A stretch of DNA of 5,363 bases from Burkholderiales bacterium (GTDB lineage Bacteria; Pseudomonadota; Gammaproteobacteria; Burkholderiales; Usitatibacteraceae). Shown piece after piece: positions 1 to 5,363 of this stretch. Every line of letters begins with the position of its first letter. The first letter of the stretch is position 1. Under the pieces are notes generated by a model, which was not told the DNA's origin, made no database searches, and saw nothing but the letters and a program-made list of their open reading frames with translations. Both the position numbers and the translations under genes were made by a program. The stretch lies in NCBI GenBank assembly GCA_014378085.1, contig JACMOJ010000031.1, positions 1 to 5,363 on the forward strand. Direction: 5' to 3'.

Positions 1-602
1 ATCTCATCAAAGAACAGCTCGACCGTCGGCGGCGTCGGGTTGGGCGCTTCAATGGCAACCGAACGTAGTGAAAGCTTCCGCTCCACTGCAGTTTCGGCCA
101 CAACAAAGTAAAGCCGCTTGCCGTCCGTTGAGAGGTTGCTGTAATTGCCTGCCGGGATGGACACTTCGTAGAGACGGTCCTTAAGGCCCGCGAGTACAAG
201 CGCTGACGGCTTGGGTGGCGGCTTGCTGCTTTCTTTGCTGTCGTTTTTTTCGTCAGTCCTCGGGTCCGTCTTTACGTCTGTTTTGGCGTCAGCGGGGGGT
301 GTGCTTTTGGGGGGCTCAGGCTTCTTTTCAGGTTCAGGCTTTTGTAATTCATCCTTTGGGAGGAACGGCCAGCGTGCGGCAGGATCAAGTGCGAACGCGT
401 AAATTTTCGACTGACGATCAAAGAACGGCGCTGGATTTCGCTGCCCCCAAGGGCTGGACACTAGACTGCGTAAAGTACGGTTGCCCAAGAAAAACATCCA
501 TTTCCCGTCGGGGCTGAAAGTAGCATCGCGGGCATCGTAGCGGTCACTGGTGAGCTGTGTAATCTTTCCCGTAGCAATTTCGATCAGGTGCAAGGCGCCA
601 AA
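1..602 (-). pseudogene. Tricorn-like S41-family peptidase, continuation in the -1 frame, partial at the window edge
   Basis: This is the continuation of the peptidase gene that starts at 1972, in the frame one base back. I translated it codon by codon from 602 to 3 and found about 200 sense codons with no stop, so residues 458-657 of the repaired protein are in the window. It begins FGALHLIEIATGKITQLTSD, which carries on the interrupted propeller blade, then has SPDGKWMFF and the stretch RTLRSLVSSPWGQR-NPAPFFD, which I recognise as typical of bacterial tricorn/S41 proteins. A Pro/Lys/Glu/Asp-rich linker follows (residues about 540-590, bases 204-358), then DRLYEVSIPAGNYSNLS, another family-typical stretch, and a further propeller strand. 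PDZ and S41 catalytic domains would follow beyond the left edge; family members are usually about 1,000-1,100 residues. As written, the gene would make only the truncated 462-residue protein. An automated caller might start this fragment at the internal ATG at 497-495. It could be a true pseudogene, a base-calling error or a slippage-read gene. Confidence 0.78.
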
Positions 603-1972
603 AAATTTGGCGCACCTTTGCTGTAGGCAATCCAGCGGCTGTCCGGTGACCAGTCGACGGTTCCATACTCGTCTATAGCGCTCCTGTCGATTGGCCTATC
701 CTCGCCACTGGCCAGATTGAGCAGGTAAAGGCGCCGATCCTTGTCGTGATGCACCACCCACTTCCCATCCGGCGAGGGAAACGCTTTTTGGCGGAGAACC
801 GTTGCATCTTTTGTCAACTGGCGGGCTTCGCCGACGCCGTTGGCCGGAAAGCGCCACAACTCCATCTCTCCCGATTTATCGGTAAAGGTGAATATGGACT
901 TGCCGTCGTGTCCAAACACGGCTTCGCGGGCCCGAAAATCGGATGCACGTGTCACTTCCACGCGGCGGCCGTTGCCCGCTGGCACCACAAACACCTGCCC
1001 GCGTGCCGTGATGGCGACTCGGTCGCCGGTAGGTGACGGAGCAATCGCCGAGACGAAATCCCACGGCGTTTTCACCCATCGCGTGCGGGTGTGTTCGAAG
1101 TCCGACTGTAAGCTCAGCGCAAGCTTCAGGTCGGCGTTACTGGCGGTGTCGAGCATGTAAATATCGGCGCCCCTCTGGTAGGCGATCCGCTTGCCATCGG
1201 CTGAAATAGATGCGCCGCGAATATCAAAGTCGCTATGCCGTGTATGCTGTTTCACGTCCCGGCCCTCGCCGCTCATCGACCAGATATTAAAGGTGCCGTC
1301 GCGATCGGAGATGAAATAGATACGACCATTGCCGCACATCGGCTGGCGGCTGGTGCCTGCGTAATCAGCGGTCCGCGAAACGGCTTCTTTGCCCGTATCA
1401 AAACGCCATATTTTTTGCGCTTGGCCACCTTGGTAGCGTTTGACGTTATCGTTAATCGGCGCCTGTCGGGCAAAGACCAGGCTCGCCCCGAGATAGCAGC
1501 CTTCGGCAGCTTGATGCAGTGGTATTGGAACCGAGATGCGATTGGCTGGGTCAATTGTATAAAGCCGCGCATCGGGTTTGCCGGAATATCGCGGGCTGCT
1601 GAAAAGCACTTTGCCATCAGGCGTCCAGCCTTGCACTGTCGCCATGTCGCCATCAACGGTCAAGCGGGTCGGGGCACCGCCGCCGATTGGCATTACATAC
1701 ACCTCTGCCGGGCCCTCGTAGCGGGCGGTGAAAGCAATCCATTTGCCGTCAGGCGAGATGGCCGGATTAGACTCTGCTGCGAGATTGGTGGTCAGGCGCT
1801 GCGCGGACCCGCCAGCCAGCCCCGTACGCCAAAGATCCCCTTCGGCGACGAAAACAATGTTGTCGTTTGATATGGCTGGTTGCCGGTAGTAACCCTCAGT
1901 GGTTTGTGCAGTGGCACCCGCGACGCAGGTCAACGCCAGAGCAGCCACGAGAAGGTGGGTGAGTCGATTCAT
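584..1972 (-). CDS. Tricorn-like S41-family peptidase, N-terminal beta-propeller part (gene interrupted by a frameshift)
   Basis: This is the start of a secreted tricorn-type peptidase. The family trims peptides with a C-terminal S41 serine-protease domain fed through beta-propellers. Residues 1-22 are a Sec signal peptide (charged N-terminus, hydrophobic core, ATA|Q cleavage), so the product is probably periplasmic. From about residue 30 onward there are TolB/PD40-type propeller repeats: SPDGKWIAF near 73, TPDGK near 117, SADGKRIAY near 257, SPTGDRVAI near 313, SPDGKWVVH near 400 and SPDSRWIAY near 442. The start is supported by GGAG at 1980-1983, seven bases before the ATG. The zero frame reads 462 codons and stops at 584-586 only because of a frameshift after N456-F457; the last five residues (LAPCT) are out of frame. 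The true product continues in the -1 frame to the window edge. No catalytic residues lie in this part. A TolB-like amidohydrolase was considered, but the downstream sequence favours tricorn/S41. Confidence 0.85.
   Translation of the reverse strand: MNRLTHLLVAALALTCVAGATAQTTEGYYRQPAISNDNIVFVAEGDLWRTGLAGGSAQRLTTNLAAESNPAISPDGKWIAFTARYEGPAEVYVMPIGGGAPTRLTVDGDMATVQGWTPDGKVLFSSPRYSGKPDARLYTIDPANRISVPIPLHQAAEGCYLGASLVFARQAPINDNVKRYQGGQAQKIWRFDTGKEAVSRTADYAGTSRQPMCGNGRIYFISDRDGTFNIWSMSGEGRDVKQHTRHSDFDIRGASISADGKRIAYQRGADIYMLDTASNADLKLALSLQSDFEHTRTRWVKTPWDFVSAIAPSPTGDRVAITARGQVFVVPAGNGRRVEVTRASDFRAREAVFGHDGKSIFTFTDKSGEMELWRFPANGVGEARQLTKDATVLRQKAFPSPDGKWVVHHDKDRRLYLLNLASGEDRPIDRSAIDEYGTVDWSPDSRWIAYSKGAPNFLAPCT
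587..616 (-). other. Frameshift site: T6 slippery run inside an inverted repeat
   Basis: The peptidase frame breaks here. On the + strand, GCGCCAAA (595-602) and TTTGGCGC (606-613) form a perfect 8-base inverted repeat around AAA. Outer arms GGTGC (587-591) and GCACC (612-616) offer a longer, overlapping hairpin. Read on the - strand, the codons are CCA AAT TTT TTG. The heptamer A AAT TTT (608-602) fits the X XXY YYZ form of -1 slippery sites. A -1 slip, or one extra T in the run, gives P-N-F-F-G-A and restores the family sequence. The site is equally a likely place for polymerase slippage or sequence error. What is seen is the frame break and the repeat; the mechanism is not decided. Confidence 0.8.
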
Positions 1973-2333
1973 GAACGAGCTCCACTATAAATAAATATAG
2001 TGAAATATTAACCTCGAATCACAGCGTCCAGACATCTCGACGGAAGGCAAGCACGTGGTCAGCCCTGGTAAGACTTACAGGCCACTAGTCGTGTACGGGC
2101 TTTTAATCGGCCTGAGTGTTTGTCGCCTGCGCTTCCGCCCACTCCTCAATCCTTCGACGAAGTCTGGTTTGGATTCACCAATGGCGCGCCATCCGAGTTG
2201 GGGGCTGCTTGAGGTTCCATCCCCTTTCACTGTTGCCTAAACCAAGCTGGCAAATGTCTTATACCTTGCGGAATACTCGTGCGGATCGGCTCCACCCAAA
2301 AGGTGCTTGAAGCCAGAAGGGAACAGTCCCCGC
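1973..2333. other. 361-base intergenic region with no convincing gene
   Basis: This lies between the stop of the lyase and the start of the peptidase, both read leftward. I checked short frames on both strands; the longest are about 60 codons, without recognisable protein features or a good ribosome binding site. The right end has a weak 4-bp hairpin GGGA-ACAG-TCCC (2319-2330) just past the lyase stop and another, CACC-CAAAA-GGTG (2293-2305), neither followed by a T-run, so no confident terminator. The middle holds three short perfect palindromes: GTAAGACTTAC (2068-2078), CTTCGACGAAG (2152-2162) and ATGGCGCGCCAT (2181-2192). The left end is the AT-rich promoter region of the peptidase. No tRNA, insertion sequence or CRISPR pattern was seen. 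Confidence 0.6.
1983..2002. promoter_or_regulatory. Perfect inverted repeat upstream of the peptidase gene (putative operator)
   Basis: CACTATA (1983-1989) and TATAGTG (1996-2002) are perfect 7-base inverted arms with a 6-base AT spacer, ending next to the GGAG ribosome binding site. The surrounding 1984-2013 is far more AT-rich than its neighbours, and on the - strand TATATT or TTATAG could serve as a -10 box, so a regulator bound here would cover the promoter or the transcript start. No good -35 box is visible. A transcribed hairpin that masks the RBS is the alternative. The half-site CACTAT/ATAGT recurs in the region upstream of the lysR-type gene. Confidence 0.4.
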
Positions 2334-3833
2334 TCAGGGCGCCAACAACTTGGAAAAGTCCTTGTCTAACTTGGTGCGCGCATTTTCAATGGCTCCGCGT
2401 CTGGCGTTGATCCATTGGTTTTGATCCGCTAACTGCTGTTTCGCCAGTGCTAGCATGCGCTTCATTTCTGACATTTGCGGCCCGCCTACTGTGCGGCGAT
2501 TTTGCACAATTGCAACCGGGTTCAGGGTCGATCGAAACTCCTGCTCACTCATCGGCAGTGCCAGCGTCGCGCTATATTCTTTTACGGATTCGAGGAAGAT
2601 TTTCTTTGCCCCCGCATACGGGAAATCCAGCGGCTTGATGTTGTTGGCTTTACCGTGCTTGACCACCTCGGCAGCGAAGTGATGGCCTACGCGAAACGGC
2701 ACTTTGTATTTGCTCATCAAAACATCCGCAAGTTCCTGCGACGCCGTCCAGTCACTGTTGAGCTCCTCCAGCGCACGCTCGGGACTAATTACCAGCGCGT
2801 TCAAAATCCGCTCAAACGACTTCAAGAACTGAACGGCACTTTGCACCATCTCTGTATTTGAGCTTTCCTCCTTGGGGTCTTGCATGCCCGGCGTAATGTT
2901 GTGAGCGCGCATTACCGGCCCCATCGCCAACGCTAACGCAGTCGAGACATCACGACGCGTTTCCGTCAGAAGGATGGGGTTTTGCTTTTGCGGCATGGCA
3001 CTGGAAACACGTGTATTCATTCCGCGCGCCTGCAACAAAATCCATGGTCGGGTTTGTCCGTATTGAGCCAGCACATCCTGAATAAAATGGCCTATATGTA
3101 AGCCCACGCTCGTCACGATGCCTGCCACCTCCACCGGGTATTCACTTGATGAAATTTGCGCCGCATCATAGGCATTATCAACAATGGCAGCGAAGCCCAG
3201 ATACTCCGCCATACGCAATCGATTCAAGGGCCAGCTGCTGCCGTTGAGCACCGAGGTGCCCATGGGCGACCTGTCGATACGTGCATATGCCTGTCGGATA
3301 CGTTGCGCGTCACGCTCAAATCCTGCCGCGTGGCCCAATAACGCATGGCCAAGACTGTTGGGCTGCGCCGCAACGCCATTGGTGTAATTGGGCACGATCG
3401 TTTGCGCGTGCTCGTCGGCCAATTTCACCAGGGATTCTGACGCTTGGTTGAGTTGGTCCGCCAAGTTCAGCAGGTTGTCACGCATGATCGCGGCGCGGTA
3501 AGTGGCGAACATATCCTGGCTTGACCGGCCTGCGTGAAGCAAAGTGACATCCTGCCCCGCCGCACTGATCAGCAAGGGCTCAAATTCGATGACCCTGAAG
3601 GGTCTTTTGGCGCCTGGCTTGGCCCCATCTTCCAGTACCTTGACGATACCAGCCGCAATTGTGGGCGCCTTGGCTTTGTCCAGTAACCCTTCGTCGGTGT
3701 TGATGACCGCGGAAGCTTTGTTTATCTCGCCTAACCAGAAAAACTGATCCCGCGGCGTTGCCTTTTGTGCGAGCGCACTCGCAACATAAAATGCCATCGC
3801 CAGAAATAACGGAAGCTTGCTATTTAGCCGCAT
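2334..3833 (-). CDS. Exported argininosuccinate-lyase-family (aspartase/fumarase superfamily) protein
   Basis: This 499-residue protein belongs to the fumarase/aspartase superfamily, which removes an amine or similar group from succinyl compounds to release fumarate. The closest family is argininosuccinate lyase: HAGRSSQD at 100-107 (ArgH HTGRSRND), AAQPNSLGH at 155-163, SSAMPQKQNP at 277-286 (ArgH GSSLMPQKKNP), and PFRVGHHFAAEVVKHGKAN at 379-397, which matches the ArgH C-terminal domain. It is longer than ArgH (about 460) mainly because residues 1-22 form a signal peptide (ALA|Q), predicting a periplasmic enzyme; ArgH is cytoplasmic. The usual T-H is T151-N152 and the Glu after KxNP aligns with T290 (E291 is adjacent), so catalysis or substrate may differ. 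The SERDF-like substrate segment is also replaced by SSEYPVE near 228. The start is supported by AAGGAA at 3841-3846. It lies 77 bases after the porin, probably in the same operon. Calling it argH would be wrong without biochemical evidence; a cycloisomerase-type activity or loss of activity are alternatives. Confidence 0.85.
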   Translation of the reverse strand: MRLNSKLPLFLAMAFYVASALAQKATPRDQFFWLGEINKASAVINTDEGLLDKAKAPTIAAGIVKVLEDGAKPGAKRPFRVIEFEPLLISAAGQDVTLLHAGRSSQDMFATYRAAIMRDNLLNLADQLNQASESLVKLADEHAQTIVPNYTNGVAAQPNSLGHALLGHAAGFERDAQRIRQAYARIDRSPMGTSVLNGSSWPLNRLRMAEYLGFAAIVDNAYDAAQISSSEYPVEVAGIVTSVGLHIGHFIQDVLAQYGQTRPWILLQARGMNTRVSSAMPQKQNPILLTETRRDVSTALALAMGPVMRAHNITPGMQDPKEESSNTEMVQSAVQFLKSFERILNALVISPERALEELNSDWTASQELADVLMSKYKVPFRVGHHFAAEVVKHGKANNIKPLDFPYAGAKKIFLESVKEYSATLALPMSEQEFRSTLNPVAIVQNRRTVGGPQMSEMKRMLALAKQQLADQNQWINARRGAIENARTKLDKDFSKLLAP

Positions 3834-3910
3834 GATTCAATTCCTTTAAGTTGATTGGCTAGCCGAGGAATGGCGCACATACATGGAGACCAAGATTTGA
3901 GCAACGCAGG
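3834..3910 (-). other. Short porin-lyase intergenic spacer
   Basis: There are 77 bases between the porin stop and the lyase start. They hold the lyase ribosome binding site (AAGGAA on the - strand, 3841-3846) and the 8-base palindrome GGCTAGCC. There is no stem followed by a T-run and no clear promoter, so read-through from porin into lyase is the simplest reading. Confidence 0.5.
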
Positions 3911-4945
3911 CTAGAACGTATGCCGCAGGCCGACCCCGAAGCCCTTGGGGTCATTGTTTACCGCAAATGTCGGCAGATCGGAACCGCTGAGCCCTGCGCT
4001 TGAGGCGGCGTTATTCTTCAACGACGCATAACGCATCATGAATGCCGTTCGTTTCGAGAGCTCGTAGTTATAGCCTACCGCCGCAAACTTGCTTTCCGGT
4101 TGCAACGCTGTCGGTACCGCACCGTTCTTGTTTTGCCCGATATTCGCGAAGAATCGATTCTTGCCCAAGGTGTAGGTCACCGCCGCCTCATACGCCTTGC
4201 GGTCGGTGCGACCCGTCGATTTGAACTTCTGCGTCAGCAAACCAATCTTTACCGAACCAATCACAAACGTACCCGCAAGGTTTTGCCCGCTTTCCGTCAC
4301 CCCGGCCGTGACGGTCGTGCCACGCTGGTCTTTATGTCTTTCATTCGCGTAACTGATTCGCAAGGGCCCGATTTCGTAGTCAGTACTGATACTCACGTTT
4401 GATGGATTCGCCGTCGGCGTCCTGCCCTCGTTCGCGCCGTACATGACGCGCGCAGAAAATCCATTGAGATTAGGCGACCAGTACTGAATCGTATTGTTCT
4501 CGCGCCGATTGAAACTACCGGTATTGATCACAGACAACTGGTTGGCAATCGTCACTTGGGCGGCGGGGTCGACAAAAATGGCCGAGAGCTTGAAAGGGCT
4601 ATCCCACCTTCCCAGCATGACCGTTCCAAATCCGCCGATCAGACCGACCCCGCTATTTCGGCTGCCAAAAGTTCCCCCGCCCTCATCGGGGTTGATAGCG
4701 GACTCTAGCTGAAAGAACGCCTTCAAGCCCGCGCCGAGGTCTTCGGTTCCACGAAAGCCGATCAATGACGAGCCATCGTTGACTGTGGTGCGCGTCGACA
4801 GCGGAGTCGCACCGCCATCGGCCTTCAAACTATTGACCATAAGCCAAACTCGACCGTAAAGCGTCACGGGATTGGTAGTCTGTGCGATCGCGGTCGGCGC
4901 GATAGTGGCGGTGGCGACAGCTAGTGCGATGAGTCTCTTGTTCAT
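3911..4945 (-). CDS. General (Burkholderiales-type) outer-membrane porin
   Basis: This is a trimeric-type general diffusion porin of 344 residues, which lets small hydrophilic solutes across the outer membrane. Residues 1-21 are a signal peptide (MNKRLIALAVA..., AIA|Q). The mature protein opens with VTLYGRVW, the usual first strand, then has SLIGFRGTEDLGAGLKAFFQ (about 60-79), the strand-turn-strand hallmark of the family, and FGTVMLGRWDSPFK (about 106-119), which leads into the constriction loop. It ends GFGVGLRHTF, with the terminal Phe needed for recognition by the BAM machinery. The length is typical. The reading frame is open up to 5020, but the ATG at 4945 is the right start: it begins the signal peptide and has GGAGA (4953-4957) seven bases upstream. 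The gene is first in a leftward run with the exported lyase and divergent from the LysR-type regulator. Solute specificity cannot be read from the sequence. Confidence 0.93.
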   Translation of the reverse strand: MNKRLIALAVATATIAPTAIAQTTNPVTLYGRVWLMVNSLKADGGATPLSTRTTVNDGSSLIGFRGTEDLGAGLKAFFQLESAINPDEGGGTFGSRNSGVGLIGGFGTVMLGRWDSPFKLSAIFVDPAAQVTIANQLSVINTGSFNRRENNTIQYWSPNLNGFSARVMYGANEGRTPTANPSNVSISTDYEIGPLRISYANERHKDQRGTTVTAGVTESGQNLAGTFVIGSVKIGLLTQKFKSTGRTDRKAYEAAVTYTLGKNRFFANIGQNKNGAVPTALQPESKFAAVGYNYELSKRTAFMMRYASLKNNAASSAGLSGSDLPTFAVNNDPKGFGVGLRHTF

Positions 4946-5060
4946 TTGGCGGTCTCCATAAGTGCAGAAGCGCGAGACTACCAATGGCCACACTAGTTGT
5001 AAAATATATTTAAACTGCACTATCGATACGTTAAATATATAGTTAATTTGGGAGAGGAAA
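4946..5060. promoter_or_regulatory. Divergent control region between porin and lysR-type gene
   Basis: These 115 bases separate the divergent starts and must hold both promoters. The centre (5000-5050) is strikingly AT-rich. ATAC-N7-ATAT at 5026-5040 contains a T-N11-A core (T5027, A5039), close to the ATAC-N7-GTAT boxes known for BenM/CatM-type LysR regulators. It lies within a wider imperfect dyad, CACTAT (5018-5023) to ATAGT (5039-5043). TATCGATA (5021-5028) is a short palindrome. TTGTAA (4997-5002) is a possible -35 for the regulator, but no good -10 follows, so I do not place either promoter. Ribosome binding sites are GGAGA at 4953-4957 for the porin and GGAGAGG at 5051-5057 for the regulator. 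The usual arrangement would be autorepression plus inducer-dependent activation of the porin-lyase unit; that is inferred from the layout. Confidence 0.5.
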
Positions 5061-5363
5061 ATGGAATTGCGGCACTTGCGTTACTTCATCGCCGTCGCCG
5101 AGGCCAAGACATTTACCCGCGCTGCGGAGCAACTAGGCATTCAGCAACCACCGCTCAGCCAGCAGATCAAGTCGCTGGAGCAAGAAATCGGCTTCAGCTT
5201 GTTCCGCCGCTTACCGAAGGGGGTCGAGCTTACCGTGGGCGGCAAGGTGTACTTCAACGAAGCGCGTGCCATTCTCGCCAGTGTCGAACGGGCCAATCAG
5301 CGCGCCAACAGCGCCGCACACGGCAGAACCGGCAAACTCTCGCTTGGCTTCACGACCTCGACG
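5061..5363 (+). CDS. LysR-type transcriptional regulator, N-terminal part (cut by the window end)
   Basis: The first 101 codons of a LysR-family regulator are open to the window end; full-length members have about 300 residues. MELRHLRYFIAVAEAKTFTR followed by AAEQLGIQQPPLSQQIKSLE (about residues 21-40) is the classic winged helix-turn-helix, with the recognition helix at the QPPLSQQI segment. LFRR-LPKGVELTVGGKVYF (about 49-68) forms the wing, and residues from about 70 form the long linker/dimerisation helix leading to GKLSLGF, the start of the inducer-binding domain. The ELRHLRYF...QPPLSQQI pattern is the one seen in the BenM/CatM/CbnR subgroup, which respond to small aromatic or dicarboxylic acids; this is a hint, not proof. 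The start is fixed by GGAGAGG at 5051-5057, three bases before the ATG at the close end of normal spacing. Its divergent position relative to the porin suggests it controls that operon. Confidence 0.95.
   Translation, partial: MELRHLRYFIAVAEAKTFTRAAEQLGIQQPPLSQQIKSLEQEIGFSLFRRLPKGVELTVGGKVYFNEARAILASVERANQRANSAAHGRTGKLSLGFTTST

Noticed and set aside
1235..1870. A 211-codon open frame on the + strand opposite the peptidase gene
   Set aside because: It is antisense to a clearly coding propeller region, has no ribosome binding site or recognisable domain, and its composition follows from the codons of the opposite strand.
2234..2251. GCCTAAAC-like word suggesting an integron attC site
   Set aside because: It does not match the R'' consensus RYYYAAC in the right place, and no partner GTTRRRY arm with suitable folding was found.
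2055..2310. Small + strand open frames of 61 and 64 codons, and short - strand frames, in the intergenic gap
   Set aside because: They overlap in different frames, lack ribosome binding sites, and their translations show no recognisable features.
2293..2330. Rho-independent terminator after the lyase
   Set aside because: The two visible stems are only 4 bp each and neither is followed by a run of T on the - strand. The GGGA-ACAG-TCCC element faintly resembles REP-type sequences, but a single copy is not evidence.
2334..3833. Naming the lyase argH
   Set aside because: The signal peptide, the changed relay residues and the porin/LysR context do not fit the housekeeping arginine-biosynthesis enzyme.
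4946..5020. Upstream extension of the porin to an ATG at 5020 (25 extra residues)
   Set aside because: The extension would put an unlikely segment before a complete signal peptide and would run through the AT-rich control region; the ATG at 4945 has a good GGAGA site.

Overview
The window reads as a chromosomal segment of a Gram-negative bacterium, most likely a betaproteobacterium of the order Burkholderiales. The main reasons are a typical Burkholderiales-style 16-strand porin (residues following the signal peptide 'VTLYGRV', C-terminal Phe), three products with Sec signal peptides, and a divergently placed LysR regulator. No organism can be named from the sequence alone.

Layout, in transcription order. 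A divergent regulatory region (4946-5060) separates a LysR-type regulator on the + strand (5061 to the window end, N-terminal 101 residues only) from a leftward run of genes on the - strand. That run is a general porin (4945-3911), then after 77 bases an argininosuccinate-lyase-superfamily enzyme with a signal peptide (3833-2334), then after a 361-base gap a secreted tricorn-like / S41-family peptidase (1972 to the left edge). The catalytic part of the peptidase lies outside the window. Porin and lyase are probably one operon. The peptidase has its own AT-rich upstream region with a perfect inverted repeat and may be a separate unit.

Two things stand out. First, the peptidase gene is broken by a one-base frameshift in a T6 run (A6 on the + strand, 600-605), inside a hairpin-forming inverted repeat. 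Reading continues uninterrupted in the -1 frame to the window edge, with strongly family-like sequence on both sides. Second, the lyase is not an ordinary ArgH: it is predicted to be exported, and aligning its motifs by eye suggests that the general-acid/base relay residues (His of the T-H motif and Glu after the K-x-N-P motif) are replaced by Asn and Thr, while the catalytic-loop Ser-Ser, Lys and Asn remain.

Working model (inference): the porin admits a small anionic or amino-acid-like conjugate, the exported lyase may cleave it in the periplasm, and the LysR protein controls the porin-lyase unit. The peptidase would act on peptides in the same compartment. The substrate cannot be deduced from the sequence.
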